Below are positions 15,206 to 25,500 of a stretch of DNA of 39,205 bases, one piece after another. The translations under genes and the position numbers were made by a program. The stretch spans positions 1-39,205 of the forward strand of contig JAQTMV010000018.1 of assembly GCA_028714175.1 (NCBI GenBank), in the 5' to 3' direction. The notes beneath the pieces were generated by a model that saw only the letters and a list, made by a program, of their open reading frames with translations, had not been told where the DNA came from and did not search any database. Within the stretch, counting starts at the first letter, position 1; each line of letters opens with the position of its first letter. This stretch comes from Methylococcales bacterium. Its GTDB lineage: Bacteria > Pseudomonadota > Gammaproteobacteria > Methylococcales > Methylomonadaceae.

Positions 15206-16781
15206 GTTGGTTGTCCTCGGTTGGTTCAGCCATTGTGCCCGGTTGCTGTGTGCCGTGCATCGGATAATGCTCGCCTATGTCGGTTGCTTCCTGATCTATA
15301 AAATTCAGCCACGGCGTGGTGTAAAAGCCGGTAACAATAAGCAAGGAGCAAATCACGACAGTGATAATGCGTTCTTGTCTGACGGGATGATGGGTACTGC
15401 TGTAGGGTTGATGCACACGCCTGGGGGCTGCAATAAATATCTGTTGAAAAGCGCGCAGCAGGAAAGCCGCAGCCAGGACATTGCCTATCAATATCGCAAT
15501 CGCCAGCAACCAGCCATTCTCCTCAATTACTCCTTCAATGAGCAGATGCGCGGCATCATATCCCGGCGTACCCGGCATGACCATAGTGCTCAGTGCCGAG
15601 ATCAAAAACAGCAATGCTACCGCGGAATTGGTATCAAACAGCCCGCCCAGGCGCGGGATAAAGGCGGTGCGCGTTCGCTCATAAATCAACCCGACACTGA
15701 ATAACATGCCTGCTGTCGCCAGACCATACGCAATAGAAAGCAACAGACTGCCTTCCAGTCCGTATTCGGTAAAGCTGAAAATACCGATGACCAGCATTCC
15801 GGTATGACTGACAACGGCAAAGGCCAGCAACCTGCGAATATTGATTTGCATCAGTGCCAGTAAGGCGCCGTAAAAAATACTGATCAGACTCAACGTCAAT
15901 ACGAATCCGGCCCATTGTTCTGCGACGCCCGGAACCAGCGGCAAAATAAAACGAATCACGCCATAAATGCCCAGTTTCAGGCCCACCATAAAAATGGCGG
16001 CACTTGCGACCGTGCCTTGTTCAGCGAGCAACGGCAGCCAGCCGTGAAACGGAAATAATGGCATGCGAATGGCGAAACCAAAGAACAGCAGTATAAAAAT
16101 CAACACTTCATCATGCAAATAGGCAGTGTTCTGTTTGAGCGTCAGCCAGTCGAATGTTAGCGCATGGTCTGAATCGATTAAGCCAAAGGCGAGGAACATA
16201 AAGCCGGCCAATAGCATTAGCAAACCGCTGCCCCAGTATTGCAGCAATAGCGTGACGACCCGGCGTCTGTTTTGTCCGGTTCCGGCATGAATCGTTAACA
16301 AAGCCACCGGGATGAGTTCCAGCATACACCATAGCCAGAATTGCATTACATTCAGTGCTGCAAAAGCGCCGATCAATATGCCCTCATAACCCAGCAAACA
16401 GGCAATGAACCGCCGATCCATGGCATGCCGGGTAATCAGGGTATAAACCAGGGCCAGCAAGGTTAAGACAGCCGTCAATGGTATAAATAAAATATTCGCT
16501 CCATCAACGCCGACACTGTAACTGAGACCTGCAAAGTGTACCTGTTCGACCAGATGAATGCCGGGATTACCGGAATCGAAAATAGCTAACAGGTAGAGGC
16601 TGAGTAACACTGTCAACAATGTTCCTGAAAAGCCAAAACGCAGTGCAACAACCGACGAACGTGAACACAGGATAGCGGCCATGGCCGCAAGAGGAATAAG
16701 TGTCAGTGCAGTTAACAACGGGAAGGCAGCTGATTCTGACCAAAGAGTCACATAGGTATCCATCAGCGCCTCAAAATGCAA
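15198..16781 (-). CDS. NuoM-like antiporter subunit with altered ion-path residues
   Basis: A 527-residue protein of the same family, about 14 helices. Two usual ion-path positions differ. FWE is replaced by WCMLELIP, so Glu155 is shifted by two places. The buried Lys of the VKMP motif is Arg239 (FAIRMPLFPFHGWLP). Lys269 in GLKLGIYG remains. It may be a structural subunit or work with a modified channel. Its C-terminal tail is long and His-rich. The start overlaps the end of the NuoL-like gene by 11 bases. Without structure prediction the effect of the substitutions is a guess. Confidence 0.88.
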   Translation of the reverse strand: MHFEALMDTYVTLWSESAAFPLLTALTLIPLAAMAAILCSRSSVVALRFGFSGTLLTVLLSLYLLAIFDSGNPGIHLVEQVHFAGLSYSVGVDGANILFIPLTAVLTLLALVYTLITRHAMDRRFIACLLGYEGILIGAFAALNVMQFWLWCMLELIPVALLTIHAGTGQNRRRVVTLLLQYWGSGLLMLLAGFMFLAFGLIDSDHALTFDWLTLKQNTAYLHDEVLIFILLFFGFAIRMPLFPFHGWLPLLAEQGTVASAAIFMVGLKLGIYGVIRFILPLVPGVAEQWAGFVLTLSLISIFYGALLALMQINIRRLLAFAVVSHTGMLVIGIFSFTEYGLEGSLLLSIAYGLATAGMLFSVGLIYERTRTAFIPRLGGLFDTNSAVALLFLISALSTMVMPGTPGYDAAHLLIEGVIEENGWLLAIAILIGNVLAAAFLLRAFQQIFIAAPRRVHQPYSSTHHPVRQERIITVVICSLLIVTGFYTTPWLNFIDQEATDIGEHYPMHGTQQPGTMAEPTEDNQHE

Positions 16782-18333
16782 CCAGCAATGTTATAAATAC
16801 AAACAGCACCAGATACCGCGGCCTTAGTATTAACTGCTCGAATTTATTGGCGGCGTGTCCAAGCTTTCGACCATACGCACTGGCGCCTTTGTTTATGCCG
16901 CGCAATACAAAGTGGTCTTCAAACCAGTGCATGATCGCGGCAAACCATTCTGTGAGTTTACCGGCCAGGCCACTGCCGTGGGCAAACTCATCGAACTCAT
17001 TATCCAGCCGAGCTCCTATCATTTTTTCTTCCAGATGCGCCAGTGACGATATAGTGCGAGTTGCAGGGGCAGGCACCCCCATAATTTGATCAACAATATG
17101 ATCATCAAAATAGCTAAGATCGTGAGCCAGCCGGCGAACCGGCCTTACCAAGGTCCAATCCGTCATTTGATCCAGCCAGAACCGCTGCAGAGATGCAATA
17201 TACGCCCAGCGCAGTCCGGCGACGGCAGGAGCAACGGGTTTTACCGGATTGTCGTGTACATTGTGCATGATTGACGGAGCGCTCAGGAACAGATAGCCGC
17301 GCACCACAGCATGGGCGCAAAGATGCCAGCCGACCAGTTGCCAAAAGCCCAGGCCACACTCCAGAAACATCAGACCCAACTGGCCGGACGTGGCAAAAAC
17401 CAGCGAACTTTTGACATCGGTCTGGGTTAGGCCAACAATAAAACTATAGACGGCCGTGGTGCTGCCAGCTACCGCGAGCACAGCCATAGATAACGGTGCC
17501 TGTTCAAAAACGGGTTTTAACAGACAGACAAGATAGACACCCGCATGTATCATAACAGCGCCGTAAAACACAGCGCTTGATGGTGTTGGCCCTTCCATCG
17601 CCCGTGCCAGCCAGGGTGTAAAAGGCAGTTGCGCCGATTTTGCAAACGCCGCCATGGCAAAGCACAGGGAAATCCCGGTGGCTTCACCCGTGGTCAGTTG
17701 TGCCGAGGCAGCATTCAACAGATTCCAGTTAATGCTGCCGGCCCAGGCGTAACTTAACCCCGTCCCCAGAATAAAGCCGGCATCGCCGATACGGTTAGTA
17801 ACAAATACCCGCGTTGCATTCACAGCAGCAGTCGGGCGATTGTAGGCATAGGCTATCAACAGATAAGAACAGAGGCCGGCAATCTCCCAGCCAAAAAAAG
17901 TACCGGCCGCGTTAGCCGACAACACCAGTAACAGCATTGCTGAAGCAAACAGGCTCAAAATAAAAAAAAACCGGTGGAAGCCCGTTTCTTTATGCATATA
18001 ATTAATCGAAAAATGCATAATGATAAATAACAGGATAGCAAACAGCGCCGCCAACACGGCGCTAAAGCCTGTCGTGATAAAATTTACTTGAATGTTCAAG
18101 GTATCACTGGCTAGCCATTGCCCTGCATTGAATGAGCCGGCATTTTTTCCCAGCAAATCAGTACCCAGCAAAACCAGAGCCAGCAGGCAGGACATACTGA
18201 TTGCCCAGGTAGCGATAATCGCCGTCGTGCTTTCACCGGCTTCGCCGCTGAGTGTTCCCGATAAATGACCCGTGCCGATAAGTGCTGCGGCGATAAATGG
18301 CAATAAAGGGATTAGAATAACCAGTGCATCCAT
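16771..18333 (-). CDS. dabB: NuoL-like antiporter subunit (candidate DabB)
   Basis: A 520-residue NuoL/Mrp-type protein that fits DabB, the membrane partner of DabA. Glu150 in FFGWEIAGLCSYLLI and Lys232 in AFAKSAQLPFTPWL are kept, as are the NRIGDAGF and MEGPTPSSA motifs. It is shorter than complex I NuoL (about 610) and has a modified C-terminal region (residues 370-495, hydrophilic) before a last helix. It follows dabA by three bases. The gene name is by analogy: of the four antiporter-like subunits this one is closest to NuoL, as is known DabB. Confidence 0.8.
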   Translation of the reverse strand: MDALVILIPLLPFIAAALIGTGHLSGTLSGEAGESTTAIIATWAISMSCLLALVLLGTDLLGKNAGSFNAGQWLASDTLNIQVNFITTGFSAVLAALFAILLFIIMHFSINYMHKETGFHRFFFILSLFASAMLLLVLSANAAGTFFGWEIAGLCSYLLIAYAYNRPTAAVNATRVFVTNRIGDAGFILGTGLSYAWAGSINWNLLNAASAQLTTGEATGISLCFAMAAFAKSAQLPFTPWLARAMEGPTPSSAVFYGAVMIHAGVYLVCLLKPVFEQAPLSMAVLAVAGSTTAVYSFIVGLTQTDVKSSLVFATSGQLGLMFLECGLGFWQLVGWHLCAHAVVRGYLFLSAPSIMHNVHDNPVKPVAPAVAGLRWAYIASLQRFWLDQMTDWTLVRPVRRLAHDLSYFDDHIVDQIMGVPAPATRTISSLAHLEEKMIGARLDNEFDEFAHGSGLAGKLTEWFAAIMHWFEDHFVLRGINKGASAYGRKLGHAANKFEQLILRPRYLVLFVFITLLVAF

Positions 18334-18336
18334 ATT

Positions 18337-21300
18337 CTAGACTCCCAACAGTTCAGGCCTGTCCTGAGCCTGTCGAAGTGGCTGTTTAATCAGAACAGGC
18401 GAGACGGGTGAGGTTTTATTCCGGTAACAATCCGGCGACGTGTCGCAGACGGGTAAATCTTTTGCTTCAGCTTGCCAAAGAACAAAACCTGTTCCACGCT
18501 CGAAGATAAAAATATCGCCGCTGTCCGGGTCTATCGCGCTCAAATGCACCCAGCCGCCGGCTATCAGCTCGCGCAAACTGTCCTGACGAGCGTAAATTTG
18601 TTCCAGCACCGAAGTTTTAGCCTCAACCAGAATCTGCAACCGCATCGGTTCGTGAATTTCCACCATCTGTATAGGCAGACCGGTGCGCAAATCGCTGGCC
18701 GTGCCTTCCATAACCCCGAACAGACCGGTCACATTGTGCGGTACTTTTGTGCCGCAGCCGAAACTTTCGTTGTCGATTGTGGAAAAATAATATTCCAGAT
18801 TGATGCCGGCACCGACCGGGCCGGCAGTAAGCAAAATCGTTTCGAGGATGCTGCCTTCAGTATCTTGCGTCGGGTCATAGGAAATCAGGAATACACGCCG
18901 GTCCAGGAACAGCCCCTGGGTCAAGGCGCGTCGGCCTATCACGGCCGCCGCATTGGTCGCATGACCGAACTCGGGGCGAACCTGACTTAAATCATGCGCT
19001 CTCAGCGTCACATGTCGAAAAGACTGGCTTGGTGTGGCAGAGCGCTCGGCCGAGAAAAACCTTCGGCAACGCTCATGCGCGGACCATGCTTGCGCCCGGC
19101 CGATACAGTCCCTGAAGCGCTCGAAGTCTTCACGCAGCGAAACCGGTAACGCTTCCAGATCGTACCAGATCATGGCATCGCTGCAGGTATCGTGCTGCAT
19201 ACCAACGAACCAGCAGTCGTCAGGAATGACAATACCTTGCTGCGCCAGTCGCGCGCGGACTTCAGGCCGGTTGGCCATGGCCGCGAATACGCGCGCATTC
19301 GGTCCACCCTGCCGGCCGCCGCAGGCGCCGCAATCATGCGCGGCTTCATGCGGATTGTTCTGGCTGGTCGAGCCGTGACCTGCCAGCGCGACAAGCGGCG
19401 CAAAGCCGCCGGTTAGGCCCAGGCTGCGCAGAAGTGCCGCGACGCGCTCGACTTGCTCACTGTCGGTAAAACCCGGTTTGGGGTGTTCGGCCGATGCAGC
19501 CGTTGCCGTATCGGTTGACGTAAACTTTAATTCGGTAATGACAGGCGGCACAACGGCTTGGCGCAGCCAATCGGCGACAGCCTTATAAATACCCGGCAGC
19601 AGGGTTTTACCGAGCAGTCCGGCCAAGGTAAACGGTGCAAGTAGCACGATCGCGGCGTATGACAATAACAGATTGCGGCGCGGAACCTGATGCAGAAGAT
19701 AAGTGAAACGCAGGTAAAAGCGGCGTCCTTTCTGGTGTGCAAGCAGCGTTTTTTCGTGGCCTTGTTTGGCAATCTCATCAACTTCATGGGCAGGTATTAC
19801 GACGACCGGACACAGCGGCGTTACGTGCGTAGCCTCGAGTCCTTTATAATTCATCGGAATGCCGAAAAATCCGGCCACCCCCAAGGTTTCGATAGCAGGG
19901 TTCAGTTCTTCCAGATGACGACGGAAACTTTCCTCGCGCTCATCCATGCACATGATGATTTGCGCTTCAGGCCGGTTAATGCGTGCGGCCCAGGGGCCGC
20001 GGTTATGATTGGCTTGCAGCGCATGAAACAGTTCGTCGCGATAATGATGCTCGTAAGCAATTAGCCAGACTTTACCGCGTTCATTTTCGGTAAACTCCTC
20101 AAGCAGACTTAACATTGCCAGCAGATCTGTTTTTTGCAGCGCTTGCAGATCTGTGGCAGTTAGCCCCAAGTGCTGACATAAACGAAACAGGCGCCAGCCG
20201 CTGTCCTGAGGACAGGGAACAGAGGACAGAGGACAGAGAACAGCTTCCTTCTGTCCTCTGTCCTCTGTTCCCTGTCCTCTGAACCGCCAGGTCCATATCA
20301 GCTCTGCAAGCCGTTGCCATCCGGAGCGGTCAGGCCGTTCGGAATCTGCTTGAATGGTCAATGATTCGGCCAGTTGAGTCAGATATTCCGGTAAATCGCC
20401 CTGATACAACTGTCTGCGCACGGTAAATTCTGACAGGCGTTTACCAAAATAAGCGCGCAGTGTGCTGATTTTCGCTTCGCACTTCCAGAAGTCCCGGCAG
20501 ACCTGATTCAGCCACAGCCTGTCCAAAATCAGTCGAATTGCAAGATAATCGGCAAGTGTTGGTGACGCATTGTTCGCCGTTTGGTAGTGAGGATGGTGTT
20601 GCTGCCAGTTAATAAGCCCTGACCAGCCCGGCAATTCAAGTGCCAGTCTACGCAGATAACCTTCCCATCGAATTTGCGGTATTTCCAACTGAGTCAGTTG
20701 CAGGATGATGGTATCGATTGCATCCTCGGGTAATTCGGACATAATCTGTTGCCAATCAGGCAACTCATGTAAAAAAGGGTTGGCGTCATAGGCGACTGTT
20801 GCCCGCCAGGCAGCATAAAGACCTAACCGCCTGCATTCAGGCAGGTGCCAGGAGGCAACGCCTTCATCCATGGCCGAGGCACAGATGCGTATCAATTCCG
20901 GGCGAACGGAATCGAGAATGTCAACTCCGCTCAATGCGAGGATAAAACTGCGCAAGGTTATGCTATCGCCCACTTGGGACAATATTTCATCCAGTTCTGC
21001 AGAGGCGTTGTGATGCAAAGTCTCAACCTGTTTCTGCTTGTCCTGATGTGTTGCCAGCCATTCTTCAGCCTGCTCCAGCGACAAATCAAGCAGTGCCTCG
21101 GGGTGCAAGGCCGCTTGCCGCAAGTCAAGTTTGCTTAAAATACTTTCCCAAAGCAGTTTGATAACATTGCCTTGATGGGTGTCGTCTGCATATAACCGGC
21201 TGCGAATTGGCTCCGGCACATCGGCCTGTACTTTTTCCAAAGCGCCCAATTCCTGTGCGTACCAGTTTAACTGGCTAACGCTAAGGCCTTGCAAATCAAA

Positions 21301-21660
21301 TAAAAGGGCGATCATATAAAGATCTTTGCGCGTCACAACACGATCCTTTAACGTGCAGACTATTTGCTCTGCCTGTAAATACGGGCACTGCGCCAGGGCT
21401 GCGGACAGGTCACAGTCATTGATGCGCCCCTGCTGGTAAAAATCCCGGTTTTGCGATGCAGGAAGGTAACCGCAAATTCCGGTCAAGTCTTCGAATGCGG
21501 CCAGCGCCTCATCAAACGGCAGATGCTGAAATCCATGCAAGGTATTGTGATGCACGAAATCATGAATCGGCGCCTGGCCGGGCAGGACATGATCCAGATG
21601 ATTCAGCGCGGCTATGATCTGTTCGCGGCTGTTAGCGGCTTTTAAAAGTGATTCCTGCAT
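18337..21660 (-). CDS. dabA: DabA-type DUF2309 inorganic carbon transporter subunit, repeat-bearing
   Basis: A 1107-residue soluble protein of the DUF2309 family. DabA has a zinc site like beta carbonic anhydrase, and its expected ligands are present: Cys571 and Asp573 in IIMCMDERE, His762 in [18 protein letters not shown], and Cys777 in DCGACGG. The spacing His762-Cys777 (15) equals that of characterised DabA. Family role: energy-coupled capture of CO2/bicarbonate with DabB. Two stretches are repeat-derived. About residues 460-484 (GQGTEDRGQ... CPLSSVPCP) are coded by an inverted repeat. The C-terminal [14 protein letters not shown] comes from a second dispersed repeat. Neither interrupts the zinc site. 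The start is ATG 21660, eight bases after the previous stop. Confidence 0.92.
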   Translation of the reverse strand: MQESLLKAANSREQIIAALNHLDHVLPGQAPIHDFVHHNTLHGFQHLPFDEALAAFEDLTGICGYLPASQNRDFYQQGRINDCDLSAALAQCPYLQAEQIVCTLKDRVVTRKDLYMIALLFDLQGLSVSQLNWYAQELGALEKVQADVPEPIRSRLYADDTHQGNVIKLLWESILSKLDLRQAALHPEALLDLSLEQAEEWLATHQDKQKQVETLHHNASAELDEILSQVGDSITLRSFILALSGVDILDSVRPELIRICASAMDEGVASWHLPECRRLGLYAAWRATVAYDANPFLHELPDWQQIMSELPEDAIDTIILQLTQLEIPQIRWEGYLRRLALELPGWSGLINWQQHHPHYQTANNASPTLADYLAIRLILDRLWLNQVCRDFWKCEAKISTLRAYFGKRLSEFTVRRQLYQGDLPEYLTQLAESLTIQADSERPDRSGWQRLAELIWTWRFRGQGTEDRGQKEAVLCPLSSVPCPQDSGWRLFRLCQHLGLTATDLQALQKTDLLAMLSLLEEFTENERGKVWLIAYEHHYRDELFHALQANHNRGPWAARINRPEAQIIMCMDEREESFRRHLEELNPAIETLGVAGFFGIPMNYKGLEATHVTPLCPVVVIPAHEVDEIAKQGHEKTLLAHQKGRRFYLRFTYLLHQVPRRNLLLSYAAIVLLAPFTLAGLLGKTLLPGIYKAVADWLRQAVVPPVITELKFTSTDTATAASAEHPKPGFTDSEQVERVAALLRSLGLTGGFAPLVALAGHGSTSQNNPHEAAHDCGACGGRQGGPNARVFAAMANRPEVRARLAQQGIVIPDDCWFVGMQHDTCSDAMIWYDLEALPVSLREDFERFRDCIGRAQAWSAHERCRRFFSAERSATPSQSFRHVTLRAHDLSQVRPEFGHATNAAAVIGRRALTQGLFLDRRVFLISYDPTQDTEGSILETILLTAGPVGAGINLEYYFSTIDNESFGCGTKVPHNVTGLFGVMEGTASDLRTGLPIQMVEIHEPMRLQILVEAKTSVLEQIYARQDSLRELIAGGWVHLSAIDPDSGDIFIFERGTGFVLWQAEAKDLPVCDTSPDCYRNKTSPVSPVLIKQPLRQAQDRPELLGV
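18355..18378 (-). repeat. Dispersed repeat (CTTCGACAGGCTCAGGACAG) at the dabA 3' end
   Basis: On the minus strand, CTTCGACAGGCTCAGGACAG then GCCT is a well-known widespread intergenic repeat. It is read in frame here as the C-terminal LRQAQDRPE of DabA, a common artefact when such elements land at a gene end. Confidence 0.75.
20208..20279. repeat. 29-bp perfect inverted repeat inside dabA
   Basis: Bases 20208-20236 (GAGGACAGGGAACAGAGGAC then AGAGGACAG) and 20251-20279 are perfectly complementary, with a 14-base loop. The arms consist of GAGGACAG units typical of dispersed repeats. The whole 72-bp element adds 24 codons without a frameshift or stop. Confidence 0.9.
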
Positions 21661-21668
21661 GATGGATT

Positions 21669-23141
21669 CTATAATAGCCGCTGACTGATCTGGTTGTTCA
21701 TCTGCCTTGTTGTTGCAGCTGACAGCTCAATCAACGGTGCAGGCAGCAGGCCGAATAACACAATGCCCGCAACCAAAATGCCTGCTGCTATTAATTCGGA
21801 AGTTTTAAGGTCAGCAATCTGCAGCATTTGTGGTTTTACCGGGCCGGTAAACAAGAGTCCGATAGTGCGCATTGCATAAGCCGCGCTGATCAGAATACTG
21901 ATGCTGAAAAATACCATCAAGCCGCCCCATTGCTGAAAACCGCCGATAAGCGCGTGCAGTTCGGCAATAAACCCAACTGAACCGGGCAACCCCATCACGG
22001 CCAGTAATGTTAACGTCATAAACAGGGCAAAACGCGGCATGACCTGAACCAGCGAGCTGTAATCCTGAATATTGCGGGTATGGGTGCGTTCATAAAGCAG
22101 CCCCACCAGCAAAAACAACGCCCCGGCAATCAGACCGTGCGCGGTCATTTGCAAGACCGCGCCGGTCATTCCGACCTCGTTCAAGGCAGCAATGCCTAAT
22201 AAAACAATGCCCATATGGCTGACTGAAGAATAAGCCACCATAGCTTTAAGATCGCTTTGCCGCCAGGCTAGCAGGCCGCCGTAAACCATACCGAACAGCG
22301 CCAGAAAAACCAGTATGGGTTGTAAAAGATGCGCGGCCTCCGGCAGCATGACTACAGCCCTGATCAGACCGTAGGCGCCCATTTTCAGCAAAATTCCCGA
22401 TAGCAGAATACTGATGGGGCTGGGCGCTTCCACGTGCGCCAGCGGCAGCCAGCCGTGCAGTGGGAAAATCGGCATTTTAACGCCAAATCCAATTAAAAAA
22501 CCAAGCAGCACCAATATCTGTTCATAGCGGGGCATGTCTTGCGCGGCCTGATGCATGGTCGTCATTAAAGAGCCGCCGTGCTCAAGATCATACTGACTGA
22601 CCGCGAGCAAACTGATGAGCATAAAAATCGAGCCGCCCATCGTGTACAGCACAAAATTAAGGCTAGCCGTATGGCGACGTTTGCCGCCCCAGCGGCCTAT
22701 GAGAAAAAACAGCGGGATTAAAGTGACTTCCCAGAATATATAAAATAGTGCCCAATCCTGTGCCAGAAACACGCCCAGCATGCCGAATTCAAGCAACAGG
22801 ATGCAAATGTGATAGCCCTTGACACTGCTGGAAATGGTAAAAGAAGCCAGCAAGGCAATCGACGTTAGCAGCGTTGCCAACACCAGCATCGGCATGGATA
22901 AACCGTCAATACCCAGTGCGTAAGCACTGCCAAGGTCAGGATTGAGCGGAAAATATTCACTGAATTGAAGAGCGGCGTCGTGTTGGTCATACAAGCTGAC
23001 TAACCAACAGCTTAGTAAAAAGGCGAGGGTAGTAAACAGATTCGCAATATAGCGGATTATCGGTGTATTCTGACCGGGAATAAAAGCCAACAACAAAACC
23101 CCAACAGCAGGAGTCCAGAGCAATAGGCTAAGAATTCCCAT
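21669..23141 (-). CDS. NuoM-like proton-antiporter subunit (first gene of the dab operon)
   Basis: A 490-residue membrane protein with about 14 helices. It is a good match to complex I Nuo[25 protein letters not shown] (Glu138), [16 protein letters not shown] (Lys222), and [11 protein letters not shown] (Lys253). It is first in the operon, 8 bases before dabA, with a promoter at 23191-23218. The order NuoM-DabA-NuoL-NuoM-NuoM differs from the minimal dabB-dabA pair. The subunit most likely belongs to the carbon-transport complex. Confidence 0.93.
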   Translation of the reverse strand: MGILSLLLWTPAVGVLLLAFIPGQNTPIIRYIANLFTTLAFLLSCWLVSLYDQHDAALQFSEYFPLNPDLGSAYALGIDGLSMPMLVLATLLTSIALLASFTISSSVKGYHICILLLEFGMLGVFLAQDWALFYIFWEVTLIPLFFLIGRWGGKRRHTASLNFVLYTMGGSIFMLISLLAVSQYDLEHGGSLMTTMHQAAQDMPRYEQILVLLGFLIGFGVKMPIFPLHGWLPLAHVEAPSPISILLSGILLKMGAYGLIRAVVMLPEAAHLLQPILVFLALFGMVYGGLLAWRQSDLKAMVAYSSVSHMGIVLLGIAALNEVGMTGAVLQMTAHGLIAGALFLLVGLLYERTHTRNIQDYSSLVQVMPRFALFMTLTLLAVMGLPGSVGFIAELHALIGGFQQWGGLMVFFSISILISAAYAMRTIGLLFTGPVKPQMLQIADLKTSELIAAGILVAGIVLFGLLPAPLIELSAATTRQMNNQISQRLL

Positions 23142-23190
23142 GATTTAATATGCCTTAAGTCTAATGTCAGGTAATTTGCAATTAGCTGCA

Positions 23191-23218
23191 ATTATACGTT
23201 CAGACCACCAATTGGCAA
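23191..23218 (-). promoter_or_regulatory. Sigma-70-type promoter of the dab operon
   Basis: On the minus strand, TTGCCA (23218-23213), a 16-bp spacer and TATAAT (23196-23191) make a near-consensus promoter about 50 bases before the first start codon. CAATTGG/CCAATTG repeats lie just upstream, and may be a regulator site. Confidence 0.6.
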
Positions 23219-23416
23219 GCACAAACAAGCAATTGGGCGTTATTAAAAGCACGGTTTTAAAATTGGTTACCAACTTTTAGGTTGAAAACTCTACCGTTAC
23301 TGCCTATTGTTAGGTTACTCGGTATTATCGTTCCCACGCTCCGGCGCTCATCGTTATACACAACTATTGCAGTGCTGCTCTTGTCCAATATTTATTTGTA
23401 CAAGGGGATAAAAACC

Positions 23417-23507
23417 ATGACAAGTTGGGCAGAAGAAGAAGTAAAAACGGCTGCGCTGGGCGACCAACGATTGATTAAGCGACTTGGTTAAAGTACTGGA
23501 TCACTTT
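23417..23507 (+). pseudogene. IS4/Tn5-type transposase N-terminal remnant
   Basis: ATG 23417 opens MTSWAEEEVKTAALGDQRL and then IKRL, the N-terminal DNA-binding motif of Tn5-like (IS4 family) transposases (W-x-E-E-E...LGD-x-R-L). One extra base then shifts the frame: the true continuation is VKVLDHF. It is cut at about 23507 by the left arm of another element. The rest of the transposase is gone. Confidence 0.8.
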
Positions 23508-23751
23508 GGAGGCTGTCCGAAAATAAGGCTCTCAAACGAGCCACCCTAATTGGTTTACAGGCATTCCGGCCTTTAACGCTATAAAGACTTTCAAGGCTGC
23601 TGGTATCAATCTGTTGAAATAGCTCTGCATAGAGAAAGCATTGATGATCTTTTGGGGGTAGATCAAAAATATTAGTGGGGAAACAGCAGGTGTTGATTAA
23701 ATTCAACCGGGCTTGATTTGAAAGGAACTGACATTCGTGTCCAAGTGGCAT
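23488..23751 (-). pseudogene. Probable second transposase fragment
   Basis: The minus-strand frame of 87 codons has FDLPPKDHQCFLYAELFQQI and then DTSSLESLYSVKGRNA, resembling the start of IS5/IS1182-type transposases (L-P-x-D-H...L-x-x-x-Y). The tail is shifted and stops within the left inverted arm. The assignment is tentative. Confidence 0.4.
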
Positions 23752-23894
23752 TATATGCCATAATTATACCATAACATATTGTTTATATTAAATATCTCAA
23801 GCTGTTATGGGGCGATTTGTTGGTGCGCCATAAAAACTGGACAGAAAGGAATTCGGGCTACCTAACTTTTCGTCGGCATTATCGGACAGGCTCC
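23508..23894. mobile_element. Decayed insertion element with imperfect terminal repeats
   Basis: GGAGGCTGTCCGAAAATA (23508-23525) and the complement of 23877-23894 (GGAGCCTGTCCGATAATG) agree at 15 of 18 bases, as old terminal inverted repeats would. The 387-bp interval carries a transposase scrap on the minus strand and no intact gene. It interrupts the IS4-type remnant. No target duplication is evident. Confidence 0.55.
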
Positions 23895-24071
23895 TAGGCA
23901 ATCGGCGTATTAACGGGTATTATATGAACCGACGCCAGTCAAATACTTCCAAAGAGTCACTGACCTGATCGGCGCTATTCTCATTGGCTTAACTTTTTCC
24001 TCATTCCTTTGGTCGTACGGAGTGTAGGAGTGTGAACTGCCAACACAAACGTTTCTAACGGAGATTCATTT

Positions 24072-24647
24072 ATGGGTATTTCATTAAGTAAAGGCGGTAA
24101 CGTCAGTTTGTCCAAAACAGATCCCAGTCTAAAAAATGTAATTGTGGGCTTGGGATGGGATGCTAGACCCACCGCTGGCGCAGATTTTGATCTGGATGCC
24201 AGCGCGTTTTTGGTCAAGGAAGATGGCAAAGTACGATCTGACAGTGATTTTATTTTCTACAACCAGACCAAATCCAGCTGTGGTTCGATTGAGCACACCG
24301 GTGATAATCGCACGGGCGCAGGTGACGGCGATGACGAAGCTGTTATTGTCTTGCTCGACAAAGTGCCCACGGATATTCAACGGGTTGTGTTTTGCGTCAC
24401 GATACACGACGCTGACATACGCAAACAGAATTTCGGTCAGGTAAACCACGCTTATGTCAGAGTCGTTAATAAAGATTCCAACAACGAAGTCGCCCGGTAC
24501 GATTTGAGCGAAGACGCATCCATTGAGACGGCAATGGTCTTCGGAGAAATTTACCGGCACAGCGGCGAATGGAAATTTAAAGCCGTGGGACAAGGATACG
24601 CCGGCGGCCTGGCATCTTTAGCGAAGCAATACGGAATTAACATTTAA
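24072..24647 (+). CDS. TerD-family protein (first)
   Basis: A 191-residue calcium-binding TerD domain protein of the Ter stress system (tellurite, phage and pore-colicin resistance phenotypes; mechanism unknown). Motifs: [35 protein letters not shown] (Ca2+ ligands) and [15 protein letters not shown]. The end matches [31 protein letters not shown] precedes the ATG. It heads a run of three TerD paralogues and is about 75% alike to the next by eye. No promoter is sure in the 175 bp upstream. Confidence 0.95.
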   Translation: MGISLSKGGNVSLSKTDPSLKNVIVGLGWDARPTAGADFDLDASAFLVKEDGKVRSDSDFIFYNQTKSSCGSIEHTGDNRTGAGDGDDEAVIVLLDKVPTDIQRVVFCVTIHDADIRKQNFGQVNHAYVRVVNKDSNNEVARYDLSEDASIETAMVFGEIYRHSGEWKFKAVGQGYAGGLASLAKQYGINI

Positions 24648-24688
24648 CCAATAAATCTACAACACCTTAATAACAACAGGAGACACTC

Positions 24689-25264
24689 ATGGCAATATCA
24701 CTTAGCAAAGGCGGTAACGTAAACTTAAGCAAGGAAGCCCCGGGATTGAATAAAATTGTGGTGGGTTTGGGCTGGGATGCGCGCGCCACCGATGGCGCGG
24801 CATTCGATCTGGATGCCAGTGCGTTTTTGGTCAAGCTGGATGGCAAAGTCCGATCAGACAGCGATTTTTGCTTTTATAATAATAAAGTCGTTGCCGATGG
24901 CGCGGTCCAACACACAGGCGACAATACAACAGGCGCCGGTGAAGGTGATGATGAAGTCATTAAGGTTGAATTGTCTAAAATCCCCGCTGATTTGGACAAG
25001 GTTGTTTTCGCAGTGACCATTCATGAAGCCGAAGCGCGTAAGCAAAATTTTGGCCAGGTAAATCACGCGTTTATCCGCGTTGTTAATGAAGCTGGCGGTC
25101 AGGAAATCGCCCGTTATGATCTGAGCGAAGATGCTTCAGTGGAAACCTCAATGATCTTCGGTGAAATATACCGTATAGGCGCAGACTGGAAATTCAAAGC
25201 GGTCGGCCAAGGTTTTGCCGGCGGTCTTGGACCATTGGCGGCTTCTTTCGGCGTTAGTGTTTAG
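24689..25264 (+). CDS. TerD-family protein (second)
   Basis: A 191-residue paralogue of the preceding gene with the same layout: [35 protein letters not shown] and [25 protein letters not shown] precedes the ATG, and the gap from the first is 41 bp, so they are co-transcribed. It probably arose by tandem duplication. Confidence 0.95.
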   Translation: MAISLSKGGNVNLSKEAPGLNKIVVGLGWDARATDGAAFDLDASAFLVKLDGKVRSDSDFCFYNNKVVADGAVQHTGDNTTGAGEGDDEVIKVELSKIPADLDKVVFAVTIHEAEARKQNFGQVNHAFIRVVNEAGGQEIARYDLSEDASVETSMIFGEIYRIGADWKFKAVGQGFAGGLGPLAASFGVSV

Positions 25265-25299
25265 CCATTAACGCATAGGTATTTACACAATTATTCGCT

Positions 25300-25321
25300 C
25301 CTTCTCCCTTGAGGGAGAAGG
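25300..25321. repeat. CCTTCTCCCT hairpin repeat
   Basis: CCTTCTCCCT and its complement AGGGAGAAGG with a 2-base spacer, followed by TTGGGAGGAGAGAGG. This is a common dispersed intergenic palindrome also seen at 35772-35870. It occupies part of the 236-bp space before the third TerD. No T run follows. Confidence 0.65.
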
Positions 25322-25500
25322 TTGGGAGGAGAGAGGATTAAGCAGTAGCTTTTATTCCTCTCACACAAACCCAATGTTTCAGGGCTATTCTGCCCGGAAC
25401 CCTGCGGGAGCTTTCTGAGCGACCAGATCGGCGCCCGGCGGATTTGTTCAGCAGGAGAGGGAGCTTTTCAACATTAGCACTTAATTTGGAGCATTTTACT

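Noticed and set aside
15027-15704. Plus-strand frame of 225 codons across two NuoM-like genes
   Set aside because: Antisense to strong membrane-protein coding sequence on the other strand; no family features.
24129-24593. Minus-strand frame of 154 codons opposite the first TerD
   Set aside because: Shadow of the conserved TerD coding sequence; no independent evidence.
25276-25289. Third partial copy of the TAGGTATTTATACG motif (TAGGTATTTACACA) before the third TerD
   Set aside because: Two mismatches, repeat-rich surroundings, and no matching flank. It may be chance in AT-rich DNA.
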